Origin: JANQNX01 sp965601665
Lineage (GTDB): Bacteria > Pseudomonadota > Gammaproteobacteria > Eutrophobiales > Eutrophobiaceae
Direction of reading: 5' to 3'
Length of the DNA stretch: 64,000 nt
Assembly: GCA_965601665.1 (NCBI GenBank)
Contig: OZ271833.1
Span: 1,054,001-1,118,000 of the forward strand
The notes under the pieces were generated by a model that was not told the origin of the DNA, ran no database searches, and saw nothing but the letters and a program-made list of their open reading frames with translations. Position 1 is the stretch's first letter. Every line of letters begins with the position of its first letter. Positions 43,711 to 52,636 of the stretch are shown here, one piece after another. A program made the translations under genes and the position numbers.

Positions 43711-44481
43711 GTGTTAAATATTGTACCGTTACGCGCTTTAAAGGATAACTATATCTGGCTTTGTCTCAACGAGGAAAACGGCCATGTGATTATTGTCGAT
43801 CCCAGCGAGCCAGAGCCGGTCCTGGATTACCTGTCAAAACACCGGTTAACACCCGACGCCATACTGATTACACATCATCACTGGGACCATGTCGGCGGTA
43901 TAGCCGACATCACCTCAATCTACGCTATCCCTGTCTATACGCCAGCCACTGAGACGGTCAGCGGCAGCACACATGACGTAAGTGAAGGTGATGTGTTGTC
44001 GTTCCCTAACCTTGACCTATCTATGTCCGCACTTGATGTACCAGGCCATACCGCTGGTGCGGTCGCTTATCATGCTGATGGATTCGTCTTCAGCGGAGAT
44101 ACGTTATTCACCGCAGGTTGCGGGCGACTGTTTGAAGGTACACCGGCGCAGATGTCTGCATCGTTAGATAAATTCACGCAGCTGGATGACACTACCCGTT
44201 TATATTGTGGTCATGAATACACCGAGGCCAACCTTCGTTTTGCACTGGCCGTCGAACCGGGCAATGAAAACATCATTACTCGTTTGCAGGAAGTCAGCGC
44301 ATTACGCGAACAAAACCAACCAACGGTGCCCGCCACGCTGGCAACCGAAAAGCAAACCAATCCGTTTCTACGTTGTAACGAAGATACTGTTGCTGCTGCC
44401 GTATCCGAACATGTGGGCAACCCGTTGACCGATCCGGTCGAAGTCTTTGCTGCATTACGGCAATGGAAGGACAATTTCTAG
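43711..44481 (+). CDS. gloB: Hydroxyacylglutathione hydrolase (glyoxalase II)
   Basis: A 256-residue metallo-beta-lactamase-fold enzyme that hydrolyses S-lactoylglutathione in methylglyoxal detoxification. It has the binuclear metal motif T-H-H-H-W-D-H near 55-61, H-T-A-G near 111, F-S-G-D-T-L-F near 130 and C-G-H-E-Y-T near 169. The C-terminal domain has the T-N-P-F-L-R glutathione-site motif near 214. The start is taken as GTG 43711, giving V/M-L-N-I-V-P-L-R-A, the usual beginning. The longer frame from 43630 overlaps the divergent gene. Confidence 0.95.
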   Translation: MLNIVPLRALKDNYIWLCLNEENGHVIIVDPSEPEPVLDYLSKHRLTPDAILITHHHWDHVGGIADITSIYAIPVYTPATETVSGSTHDVSEGDVLSFPNLDLSMSALDVPGHTAGAVAYHADGFVFSGDTLFTAGCGRLFEGTPAQMSASLDKFTQLDDTTRLYCGHEYTEANLRFALAVEPGNENIITRLQEVSALREQNQPTVPATLATEKQTNPFLRCNEDTVAAAVSEHVGNPLTDPVEVFAALRQWKDNF

Positions 44482-44532
44482 ATAATCACAAATTTACTTG
44501 ACCTTGTTGAACTGTAACTCTACGATTCAGCC

Positions 44533-46143
44533 ATGCAAAAACATCAGTTTGCGTACGCATTTTGTACGACTTTAGTAATTAGCGGTTGCAATTTTTCTCC
44601 TGTAAAGCAGCAAGCATCAACTCCCCCACAAGAAACTGAAACAACAACCTCACTGACGCAGTATATTGTTCCGGATAATAATCGGCCGGAATTTGCAGAA
44701 AGTGTCGGTGATAGTGCTACTGCTGCCGTTACCCAGCCAGATGACGTCTGGCGAGTAATACGTGAAAACCTTGAGCTGGACACGCATGTTCAAAAAGCGT
44801 CCGTCAATGCACGGCTAAACTGGTTTGCGAAAAACCAGGAGTATATCGATCGCGTTGCAGAACGTGCACAACCTTACCTGCACCATATCGTACAGCGCCT
44901 GCGGGAGAGGCATCTGCCGCTGGACCTGGCGCTATTACCAATAGTTGAAAGTGCTTATCAACCGTTCGCCTATTCACCCAGCCGCGCATCGGGGCTTTGG
45001 CAATTCATTTCAGCAACCGGCAAACGCTATGGTTTGAAACAGAACTGGTGGTATGACGGCCGTCGTGATGTTGTTGCAGCAACAGAAGCTGCACTGGACT
45101 ACCTGGAGATGTTACACAAGCGCTTTAACGGTAACTGGTATCACGCCCTGGCAGCCTATAATACCGGTGAGGGTAATGTTGAAAGAGCGATCCGCCGCAA
45201 CAAGCGCGCCGGCAAAAATATCGAGTTCTGGTACTTGCGACTGCCACGCGAAACACGTGGCTATGTACCGAGTCTTCTGGCCATTGCCGAAATCCTGAAA
45301 CACCCTGAAAAATATAACGTCCAGTTCAAGCCGATTCCTAATCAGCCTTATTTTGAAAGTGTTGACGTGGGTAGCCAGATTGACCTGGCGACCGTGGCCG
45401 AATTATCCGGATTAAGCATGGATGAAGTCTATACATTGAATCCCGCTTTCAATCGTTGGGCTACTGATCCAAACGGTCCACACGCAATTCTGGTGCCGGT
45501 TGAACGTGCCGAATCATTTAAACAACAGCTCGCTGCACTGCCCGAATCAGAACGTATAAGCTGGAAACGGCACACGATTCGCGAGGGTGAGTCTCTCGGG
45601 CTCATTGCAAGGCGCTACAACACCAGTGTAAAAACCCTAAAGACGACTAATAACCTGCGCGGTAACCTGATTCGTGCAGGCCACTCGCTGCTGATACCCA
45701 CCGCCAAGCAGGATTCAAAATTTTACACTATGAGTGCTGACGCACGTCGATTCCGTGGTTTGAAAAAAACCGGCGATGGACAGCGCTATGTGTATACCGT
45801 GCGAAAGGGTGACAACCTGTGGGATATTGGTCGCAGTTACGGCGTCAGTGTCAGGCAAATGACGCGTTGGAACGGTATCTCCAGTCGCAGTATCCTGAGA
45901 CCAGGCCAGAAGCTGGTTGTCTGGGTTAAAGATGACGTAACCGGGGAATCAATGGTTCAGGTTGCTGGCAAAACCGATGTGAACAATTCCTATACCGTTC
46001 GCAGTGGCGATTCACTCTGGTTGATTGCCCGCAAATTCAATATCCAGGTGGGTGACCTGGTTAAATGGAATAATCTCAACAAGAGCAAGCATCTGCAGCC
46101 CGGTCAAAAGCTGATTGTTCGCCAGGCTGTTACCGGCGCCTGA
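44533..46143 (+). CDS. mltD: Membrane-bound lytic murein transglycosylase D
   Basis: A 536-residue lipoprotein (lipobox I-S-G-C, C19). An SLT domain (about 120-240) has catalytic E139 in P-I-V-E-S-A-Y, followed by A-S-G-L-W-Q-F and A-A-Y-N-T-G-E-G-N-V. Three LysM repeats follow (about 353-396, 420-463 and 488-531), each opening with H/Y-T-x-R-x-G-[DE]-[SN]-L. It cleaves peptidoglycan to anhydro-muropeptides. It lies downstream of gloB with a 51-bp gap, the same pair as in E. coli. Confidence 0.96.
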   Translation: MQKHQFAYAFCTTLVISGCNFSPVKQQASTPPQETETTTSLTQYIVPDNNRPEFAESVGDSATAAVTQPDDVWRVIRENLELDTHVQKASVNARLNWFAKNQEYIDRVAERAQPYLHHIVQRLRERHLPLDLALLPIVESAYQPFAYSPSRASGLWQFISATGKRYGLKQNWWYDGRRDVVAATEAALDYLEMLHKRFNGNWYHALAAYNTGEGNVERAIRRNKRAGKNIEFWYLRLPRETRGYVPSLLAIAEILKHPEKYNVQFKPIPNQPYFESVDVGSQIDLATVAELSGLSMDEVYTLNPAFNRWATDPNGPHAILVPVERAESFKQQLAALPESERISWKRHTIREGESLGLIARRYNTSVKTLKTTNNLRGNLIRAGHSLLIPTAKQDSKFYTMSADARRFRGLKKTGDGQRYVYTVRKGDNLWDIGRSYGVSVRQMTRWNGISSRSILRPGQKLVVWVKDDVTGESMVQVAGKTDVNNSYTVRSGDSLWLIARKFNIQVGDLVKWNNLNKSKHLQPGQKLIVRQAVTGA

Positions 46144-46148
46144 TATAC

Positions 46149-46166
46149 TGCATAGTTAACTATGCA
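46149..46166. promoter_or_regulatory. Perfect 18-bp palindrome between mltD and the acyl-ACP synthetase gene
   Basis: TGCATAGTT / AACTATGCA without a loop, starting 6 bp after the mltD stop and 55 bp before the next ATG. A spacer-free palindrome suits a dimeric repressor site better than a terminator; no T run follows. Confidence 0.35.
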
Positions 46167-46220
46167 ATACCAAAACGGCACAGTGGTCGTGTGCCTTCAT
46201 GACTACCGGTTAAAAATATA

Positions 46221-48449
46221 ATGATAAAACTGGCTAAATTCTTTCTTCGCCTTTTCTTACGCCTGCTGTATCGGGTTGAAGTCACCGGCATGGAGAATTA
46301 CCACAGTGCCGGCGACCGGGTGCTGATTGTCGCTAACCATACCTCCCTGCTGGATGGCGTGCTGTTATACGCCTGGCTACCTGAGACACCAACTTTCGCG
46401 ATTAATACAGAGATAGCTTCTCGTCGCAGTTTTAAACCTTTTTTATGGTTCGTAGACCTGTTCGAGATGGACCCGCGTAACCCGCTCTCGGTCAAATCCA
46501 TGGTCAAGTTCCTGAAGGACGATCGTAAGGCCGTTATGTTTCCCGAGGGGCGCATAACGGTGACAGGAACGTTGATGAAAATCTATGAAGGACCCGGCTT
46601 AATAGCTGACAAGAGCGAGGCTTCGATTCTTCCAATCGCCATTGAAGGAGGCCAGTTCAGCCGTTTTTCCTACATGAAAGGCAGAAGTAATGTCTACTGG
46701 TTTCCCAGGGTCAAGGTGCATGTATTGCCTGCTGAACAGATTACCCTTGGCAATAATCTCAGTGGTAATGAGCGTCGTAAGCAGGCAGCGCTTCAAATGC
46801 AGGACATCATGTACCGCGTTATCTATAGCTGTACCAATCAGAACCAGACCCTGTTTGAACAATTGCTCGAATCGAGAAACCGTTTTGGCAAGAAACAGAT
46901 CATCCTTGAAGATCTAAAAAGAGAAACACTCGACTTCAAGGGACTGATACTACGTTGCCTGGTGTTAAGCCAGTTAATCAAAAAACGCACCAAGGCTGCT
47001 GAACACGTAGGTGTCTTGCTGCCGAATGTGAATGCAATGGCGATTACGTTTTTCGCACTGCAGTTTATTGGTCGTATTCCGGCCATGCTTAACTATACGT
47101 CTGGCGCATTAACGATTAAACGCTGTTGCAAAACCGCGGATATACACACGGTACTCACCTCGAGGCAATTCATTGAAAAAGCAAACCTTGAAACAGTCAT
47201 CAATGAACTGGCCCGGGATGTAGATATCGTATACCTGGAAGACTTCAAGGGCGAGGTTGGTCTGTTCACCAAGTTATCTGCGCTCTATAAAAGCCGCAAT
47301 CCGAAACGTCACTACCTGAAACAACAGATCAATAGCAATCCCCAGGCTGCGGCCGTCATTCTGTTTACTTCTGGCTCAGAAGGACAACCTAAAGGTGTCG
47401 TGCTCTCCCATCAAAACCTGCTATCGAATTTTGCACAGGTACGTTGCCACATCAACTTTAAAACAACCGACATCGTGTTTTGCTGCCTGCCGCTGTTTCA
47501 TTCGTTTGGACTCAATGCCGGTTTACTGATGCCGGTGTTTGGTGGTGGCAAGGTGTTTCTTTATCCTTCGCCTTTGCATTACCGCATCGTGCCGGAACTG
47601 ATTTACGAATTACAGGCAACGATTTTTTATGCAACCAATACCTTCTACAAGGGCTATGCCCGCTATGCCCATGCCTATGATTTTGATTCGATCGACTTTA
47701 TGGTTGCAGGCGCTGAAAAACTGCATGAAGACACGATGCATACCTATATGCATCGTTTTGGGCATCGCATTTACCAGGGTTATGGCGTAACCGAAACCAG
47801 CCCGGTCATTTCCGTTAATAACAAGATACAGAACAAATCCGGAACCGTTGGGCGTATCGTTCCCGATATGGATTACTACCTTGAACCGGTCGAGGGTATC
47901 GATAACGGCGGCAAACTTGTGGTACGCGGACCTAACGTGATGCTTGGCTACCTGCTACACGACAAACCGGGCGTCGTACAACCACCCTCGACCAGTCGTG
48001 GCGCAGGCTGGTACGACACCGGCGATATCGCCGATGTCGATCGCGAAGGCTATATCACTATCCTTGGTCGGGCCAAGCGTTTTGCCAAGGTCGGAGGCGA
48101 AATGGTTTCACTATCTTCAGTAGAAGAACTGGCCACGCTGGCGTGGCCGAATATTCCTCATGCCGCCGTGGCGGTTCCGGATGAGCGCAAGGGTGAACGC
48201 ATCATCCTGGTTACTGAAAACCAGCAAGCAGAGCGCAAACATCTGCTTGAACAGGCACATAAACACCACATAGGCGAAATGAATATTCCCAGGGAAATAT
48301 TGCTGGTCGACAAGATACCGGTACTGGGTACAGGCAAGATTGATTACATTACGCTGACCAGGCAGGTAACGGGCGAAGATGATGAAAATTCAAAGGCTGG
48401 CTGGGTAGGAAAACTGAAAAAACTGGTTGACCACGAAACTGGTCAGTAA
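46221..48449 (+). CDS. aas: Acyltransferase/acyl-ACP synthetase (Aas-like)
   Basis: A 742-residue two-domain protein. Residues about 15-200 are a PlsC-type acyltransferase with N-H-T-S-L-L-D-G and F-P-E-G-R-I-T-V-T-G. Residues about 225-720 are an AMP-forming acyl-ACP synthetase with F-T-S-G-S-E-G-Q-P-K-G-V near 383, Y-Q-G-Y-G-V-T-E-T-S-P near 516 and Y-D-T-G-D-I near 597. E. coli Aas (719 residues) has the same order and re-acylates lysophosphatidylethanolamine. The lysophospholipid flippase LplT gene is not beside it. The C-terminus converges on greB with no gap. Confidence 0.93.
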   Translation: MIKLAKFFLRLFLRLLYRVEVTGMENYHSAGDRVLIVANHTSLLDGVLLYAWLPETPTFAINTEIASRRSFKPFLWFVDLFEMDPRNPLSVKSMVKFLKDDRKAVMFPEGRITVTGTLMKIYEGPGLIADKSEASILPIAIEGGQFSRFSYMKGRSNVYWFPRVKVHVLPAEQITLGNNLSGNERRKQAALQMQDIMYRVIYSCTNQNQTLFEQLLESRNRFGKKQIILEDLKRETLDFKGLILRCLVLSQLIKKRTKAAEHVGVLLPNVNAMAITFFALQFIGRIPAMLNYTSGALTIKRCCKTADIHTVLTSRQFIEKANLETVINELARDVDIVYLEDFKGEVGLFTKLSALYKSRNPKRHYLKQQINSNPQAAAVILFTSGSEGQPKGVVLSHQNLLSNFAQVRCHINFKTTDIVFCCLPLFHSFGLNAGLLMPVFGGGKVFLYPSPLHYRIVPELIYELQATIFYATNTFYKGYARYAHAYDFDSIDFMVAGAEKLHEDTMHTYMHRFGHRIYQGYGVTETSPVISVNNKIQNKSGTVGRIVPDMDYYLEPVEGIDNGGKLVVRGPNVMLGYLLHDKPGVVQPPSTSRGAGWYDTGDIADVDREGYITILGRAKRFAKVGGEMVSLSSVEELATLAWPNIPHAAVAVPDERKGERIILVTENQQAERKHLLEQAHKHHIGEMNIPREILLVDKIPVLGTGKIDYITLTRQVTGEDDENSKAGWVGKLKKLVDHETGQ

Positions 48450-48950
48450 CTAGTTATCCATTTCATAGTCAATTGCGATAACGATATAGGTTGTTGACTG
48501 ACCGCCATGGTTAAACTCGAATTCATCATCTACCGCCTTACCAAGCAATAACTTCGATAATGGTGCATCCACGGTAATGTAGTGGGCATGCTGATCAAAT
48601 TCATCTGCGCCCACAACGCGGTAACGTTTCTCCTGTCCGCGCTCATCTTCAAGCGTGACCCAGGCGCCAAAGTAAACCCTAGACTGATCCTGTACCTCTT
48701 TCACAATCTTGAGTTCCGGCATCCGCCGCTGCAGGTAGCCGATACGCGAGTCAATTTCACGTAGTTGTTTTTTCCGATAAATATATTCCGCGTTCTCGGA
48801 GCGATCGCCTTCAGCGGCGGCGGCGGCGAGTATTTTTGCCACCTCGTGACGTTTTTGCCACAACTCTGCTGACTCCTGCTCAAGCTTCCGATAACCACAC
48901 GCCGTAATGTACGGCGCGGACTTTGGTGCAGGTGGACGCCAACGACCCAT
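48450..48950 (-). CDS. greB: Transcript cleavage factor GreB
   Basis: A 166-residue factor that enters the RNA polymerase channel and triggers cleavage of backtracked RNA. The N-terminal coiled coil carries the acidic tip (E-G-D-R-S-E-N-A-E-Y near 47), and the C-terminal FKBP-like domain follows. The Y-I-Y-R-K-K-Q-L-R-E-I-D-S-R-I sequence after the tip is GreB-like rather than GreA-like. The start lies 2 bp past the stop of the Tag-like gene. Confidence 0.94.
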   Translation of the reverse strand: MGRWRPPAPKSAPYITACGYRKLEQESAELWQKRHEVAKILAAAAAEGDRSENAEYIYRKKQLREIDSRIGYLQRRMPELKIVKEVQDQSRVYFGAWVTLEDERGQEKRYRVVGADEFDQHAHYITVDAPLSKLLLGKAVDDEFEFNHGGQSTTYIVIAIDYEMDN

Positions 48951-48952
48951 GG

Positions 48953-49621
48953 CTAGTCAACCGACCGCGCGAGGATCATGCTGATCTGGCAGTAGGGCAA
49001 ATCACTCTGGGCCTGCCATTCGTTCATACACGCCTGCACCTGGTCAAGCTGTGCCCTGTTTTTGGGTACAAAGTCAATCGCACCCCAGCGACCCAGCGCC
49101 CTGATAACATCGGTCGTTAACAGGAAGGTATCTTTACGTATGCGTCTCAGGAAGTAGGACGCAGAAGTACCACCAAGTTGTTTAAAGTGTTTTTGCAACA
49201 TACGCCATAAGGCAACCGTATCCTCACCCGGCCAATCAGCAAGATGACCGGTAAAACTACCGTGTTGCTCATTTAGCTCATGTATTGCCTGTGCATTGTG
49301 ACGCACGCTCTGTATTTTCCCACGGTGGCGTACGATACGCCTGTCCTGCATTAACTGGTCAAGATACTCATCACTCATCATGCGTGTGGCATCGATATCA
49401 AACTGGTGAAAGACCTGTTCAAATGCAGGCCACTTGTTATCAATCATCTTCTGGTTTAAACCTGCCTGAAATATACGGTGGGTCATTTCCGACAGGCAAA
49501 ACGCATCTTGTAGTGCTCTGAGTTGACGTGTTGTTCGCGGTCTGGGCAAGCTGGTCTGCAATGCGTGTTCACCACCGGCACGGGCGATAGCATGCTCATG
49601 AATAGCTGAAAAGTGTTGCAT
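48953..49621 (-). CDS. DNA-3-methyladenine glycosylase I (Tag)-like protein
   Basis: A 222-residue protein. The middle matches the Tag fold: F-x-Q-F-D near 71, then the helix D-R-R-I-V-R-H-R-G-K-I-Q-S-V-x-x-N-A (about 93-110), and G-G-T-S-A-S-Y-F-L-R-R near 150. Tag binds zinc through an N-terminal Cys and His and a C-terminal His and Cys. The C-terminal pair and the N-terminal C-G-W start are missing, and the end is extended. It may remove alkylated bases, but the target is open. It is co-directional with greB. Confidence 0.75.
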   Translation of the reverse strand: MQHFSAIHEHAIARAGGEHALQTSLPRPRTTRQLRALQDAFCLSEMTHRIFQAGLNQKMIDNKWPAFEQVFHQFDIDATRMMSDEYLDQLMQDRRIVRHRGKIQSVRHNAQAIHELNEQHGSFTGHLADWPGEDTVALWRMLQKHFKQLGGTSASYFLRRIRKDTFLLTTDVIRALGRWGAIDFVPKNRAQLDQVQACMNEWQAQSDLPYCQISMILARSVD

Positions 49622-49723
49622 AGAACGATTAGTACACGATCTGGCGTTGCTCTACAACAACACTGACTGACACCGGTTAAGCCGTTACACTAACAGCCAT
49701 CCTAAACAATAAGGGCAGCATGA

Positions 49724-50239
49724 ATGGAAAGATTGAAAGCACATATACGCAACATCCCGGACTTTCCGGAACCAGGTATACAGTTCAAGGATATAACGCC
49801 TCTGGTCAAGCAACCGGACATGCTAAGACTGGCCGTGCATCAACTAATCCATCCATTCCTGGGCAGGAATATTACCTATGTTGCCGGCATGGAGGCGCGG
49901 GGGTTTATCTTTGGCACGCTTGCGGCCTGGGAACTGGGCGTGGGTTTTATCCCGTTAAGAAAACCGGGCAAGTTACCCTACGATGTGGAAAGCCTGTCGT
50001 ATGACCTTGAGTACGGTTCTGCCTCGCTGGAGGTGCATGTTGACGCTATTGAACAAGGCGATCGCATATTGTTGATTGATGATCTCATCGCCACTGGCGG
50101 TACCGCTGCAGCCAGTTGTGAACTGATTACCAAACTGGGCGGCGAAATCGCGGGTTGTGCTTTCGTTGTCGAGCTGGATCTCCTCAACGGCCGCGAAAAA
50201 CTTGCAAAGTACGAAGTGCACTCGCTCATTCATTACTAG
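49724..50239 (+). CDS. apt: Adenine phosphoribosyltransferase
   Basis: A 171-residue purine salvage enzyme that makes AMP from adenine and PRPP. It begins with I-P-D-F-P-E-P-G-I-Q-F-K-D-I-T-P, the family start. E-A-R-G-F-I-F-G lies near 56, and the PRPP motif I-L-L-I-D-D-L-I-A-T-G-G-T near 108-120. It stands divergent from the Tag-like gene across a 102-bp gap that must hold both promoters. Confidence 0.96.
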   Translation: MERLKAHIRNIPDFPEPGIQFKDITPLVKQPDMLRLAVHQLIHPFLGRNITYVAGMEARGFIFGTLAAWELGVGFIPLRKPGKLPYDVESLSYDLEYGSASLEVHVDAIEQGDRILLIDDLIATGGTAAASCELITKLGGEIAGCAFVVELDLLNGREKLAKYEVHSLIHY

Positions 50240-50249
50240 CTGAGTTCAG

Positions 50250-50801
50250 CTAGAGCTCAAAATCATTCCAGTCATCAGCCCCAAGATTATCGTAATAGCG
50301 TTCAGGACGAATAGCCTCGTGCGTCAGCGTGCCTGAAAACAGCGCTTCAACATCATTTATCATCCTGGTTATCAGCTGCAACAATTCATTGCGTCTGGCG
50401 GCCTCGTAGGCGGCATCACGCCACGCGCTGACAGTACGGTTAATAATTACTCGCTCTGGTGACAACTTGGCCCACTCGCCCGAAATCATTTGACCCAGGT
50501 AATCAAGTCGGGCAGCCGTCATAACATAGTTTTCTGCTGGAACGTCCTGCAAGACGTCCAGGGAAATTTGATGCCAGCCCCTTAACGCATTGTAACCCTC
50601 GTAGAATTTCACTACCCAGTAGAGGTATTCGTCCTGTGACTGCACGGACTGGTTGATCTTGTCTTGTTCATACAACAGTTGATAGTGGGCCCGCGAAGGC
50701 ATGTTAGTCGGCCAGTCCTCATCTCTGATTGGCGTCGAACCGCAAGCACTCAATAGCAGTAACAGGTTTACGACGAACAGCGGCAGCAGTTCAGGCTTCA
50801 T
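50250..50801 (-). CDS. Putative lipoprotein, unknown function
   Basis: 183 residues. The signal peptide ends in lipobox L-S-A-C (C20) followed by G-S. The body is mostly helical, with many aromatic and acidic residues (Y-L-Y-W-V-V-K-F-Y-E-G-Y near 60-71, a W-R-D-A-A-Y-E-A helix near 127). I do not recognise the family. It lies between convergent apt and an upstream fragment with a sorting-signal-like tail. Confidence 0.7.
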   Translation of the reverse strand: MKPELLPLFVVNLLLLLSACGSTPIRDEDWPTNMPSRAHYQLLYEQDKINQSVQSQDEYLYWVVKFYEGYNALRGWHQISLDVLQDVPAENYVMTAARLDYLGQMISGEWAKLSPERVIINRTVSAWRDAAYEAARRNELLQLITRMINDVEALFSGTLTHEAIRPERYYDNLGADDWNDFEL

Positions 50802-50808
50802 GACAGTG

Positions 50809-51018
50809 CTAGACAGCTACGTGAACATGACGACCCTTGGCGGCAGCAAGCAGGATTGCAGACAGGAAAACAATAAACGCAGGAGGCACTGGCAATGGCG
50901 TGAGCGTTATCAAAGTACTGCCATTTATACCGCCGTTCAAAGTGAGTTCGCCAACAGGCGTAATGATCAGTTCGTCTAAATAAGATAGCGTTATGTCTCC
51001 CGCAGTCGAAGTTAGCAA
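50809..51018 (-). pseudogene. Possible remnant of a PEP/VPLPA-CTERM-type protein
   Basis: A 69-codon frame, open from a TAA near 51041, whose only start codon is TTG (51018). The end reads P-L-P-V-P-P-A followed by a hydrophobic span (F-I-V-F-L-S-A-I-L-L-A-A-A) and a short basic tail (K-G-R-H). This is the layout of an exosortase C-terminal sorting signal. No signal peptide is present, so if real it is the end of a larger degraded gene. No exosortase gene is in the window. It could also be a chance frame. Confidence 0.35.
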
Positions 51019-51032
51019 CTGAATATGACATA

Positions 51033-52247
51033 GTGATTAATGATTACAAAGTGCTTTCAACACGTTATATGTTACAACAACACATCAGGGTCTTTATCGC
51101 GGGAATCTGCAGTCTGGTATTAACACTTGGAATTGCACGTTTTGCCTACACTCCGCTGTTACAAGTCATGCAGGATGCTGAGGTCCTGAACGATGCGATT
51201 GGTGGCTGGTTAGCAGCCTTCAACTACATGGGTTACCTGACCGGTACCGTCATCGCTGCATCAATTTCCAACCTGCAAATCAAGGACCGCTTATACCGTG
51301 TTTCACTGGTTATCGCAGTGCTTAGTACGATGGGCATGGCCATGACAGAAAACTGGGTCATCTGGGCCATCCTGCGGTATTTTGCAGGCACAACGGCTGC
51401 GGGCGGCCTGTTACTTGGATCAGGCCTGATACTGAACTGGCTGATTCGCCACGGTCATCGAATGGAGCTTGGTGTGCATTTTGGCGGCGTCGGCGTTGGC
51501 ATTGCCATAACTGCTGTGGCGGTAGAATGGATGACACCCGCGTTTTCCTGGGTCGAGCAGTGGGAATTATTTACTGTGCTTGCGGTACTGACTGCCCTGC
51601 CCGCCTGGTTCTGGTTACCACGACCGGAAAGCCACGATACAACCCATACCGGACAACAGCTAAAGGACACCCCGCCGTCCAGGCGCTGGTTGCGCCTGCT
51701 GACGCTTAGCTACTTCTGCGTTGGTATCGGTTATGTCGTTTATGCCACGTTCCTGGTTGTGATCGCCAATAACCAGCCCGGCCTGCAGGGGTATGGTAAC
51801 TGGGCCTGGTTACTGGTCGGCCTGACTACGATTCCCTCTTGCGTTATGTGGGACCGCATTGCAAGACGGTTCGGCGAGTTACAGGCCATGATCTTTGCCT
51901 ACTCGTTTATGACATTAAGTATCTTCATTATGGCATTTGATGTGCCGGTATCTTTGCTGATCATTAGCGCATTGATATACGGCGGCACCATGATGGGTAT
52001 TGTCAGCCTGATACTGACATTGGTTGGCAAGTTCTACCCGACAAGACCTGCCAAACCCATGGGCAAGATTTCTTTTTTTTATGCCATCGCGCAAATCATT
52101 GCACCAGCCGGCGCTGGTTACATTGCAGAGATTACCGGTCGCTATTCCATGGCTATGCTGATTGCAACGGCGGTCATGGTCATTGGCACTATCATTCTCG
52201 TGCAATTAAGCAGGGTGTCGCCTTTTGATGGCGTTCAGCCTGGATAG
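51033..52247 (+). CDS. YbfB/YjiJ family MFS transporter
   Basis: About 392-404 residues with twelve hydrophobic helices, recognised by the first-helix motif L-G-I-A-R-F-A-Y-T-P-L-L and G-Y-L-T-G of the YbfB/YjiJ family. The substrate of this family is not established. The start is 51033 or, more likely, ATG 51069 (M-L-Q-Q-H-I-R), close to the first membrane span. It converges on the CMD-family gene with no gap, and its 5' end is divergent from the remnant at 51018. Confidence 0.85.
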   Translation: MINDYKVLSTRYMLQQHIRVFIAGICSLVLTLGIARFAYTPLLQVMQDAEVLNDAIGGWLAAFNYMGYLTGTVIAASISNLQIKDRLYRVSLVIAVLSTMGMAMTENWVIWAILRYFAGTTAAGGLLLGSGLILNWLIRHGHRMELGVHFGGVGVGIAITAVAVEWMTPAFSWVEQWELFTVLAVLTALPAWFWLPRPESHDTTHTGQQLKDTPPSRRWLRLLTLSYFCVGIGYVVYATFLVVIANNQPGLQGYGNWAWLLVGLTTIPSCVMWDRIARRFGELQAMIFAYSFMTLSIFIMAFDVPVSLLIISALIYGGTMMGIVSLILTLVGKFYPTRPAKPMGKISFFYAIAQIIAPAGAGYIAEITGRYSMAMLIATAVMVIGTIILVQLSRVSPFDGVQPG

Positions 52248-52634
52248 TCAGCCTTGCTCGTCCTGCCAGGCTTCAATCACTTCCTTTGCAGCCCGAAACG
52301 CTTCCTGTGCGGCAGGTGCGCCACAGTAAACCAGCGAGTGCAGTAGCACCTCCTGGATTTCCTCGATCGTACAGCCATTATTCAACGCACCCCTGACATG
52401 ACCTTTTAATTCAGCCGGGGCTTTCAGGGCGGTCAGCATTGCAATAGTTACCAGCGAACGTGTTTGCCTTGGTAAACCTTCACGCTGCCATGTCGACCCC
52501 CATGCATGTTCGTTTAACCAGTCCTGCAACGGTTCAGTCAGTGCAGTCGTGTTACTCATCGCTCTGTCGACGAATTCGCTACCCATCACCTCGGTCCTGA
52601 CTGTCAGGCCTGCTTTTTTCGTTTGCTCGGACAT
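52248..52634 (-). CDS. Carboxymuconolactone decarboxylase family protein
   Basis: A 128-residue CMD-fold protein: W-x-R-E-G-L-P-R-Q-T-R-S-L-V-T-I-A near 50, L-K-G-H-V-R-G-A-L-N-N-G near 76, then E-I-x-E-V-L-L-H-S-L-V-Y-C-G. It lacks the C-x2-C of AhpD, so a PcaC-like role is more likely than peroxidase support. No aromatic-degradation genes accompany it. It follows the SDR gene by 2 bp and shares its transcript. Confidence 0.88.
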   Translation of the reverse strand: MSEQTKKAGLTVRTEVMGSEFVDRAMSNTTALTEPLQDWLNEHAWGSTWQREGLPRQTRSLVTIAMLTALKAPAELKGHVRGALNNGCTIEEIQEVLLHSLVYCGAPAAQEAFRAAKEVIEAWQDEQG

Positions 52635-52636
52635 GT

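Noticed and set aside
50798..51031. A 77-codon Cys-rich frame next to the sorting-signal remnant
   Set aside because: It is an alternative frame over the same DNA, without a signal peptide or a recognisable motif; the overlapping frame with the sorting-like tail is the more credible.
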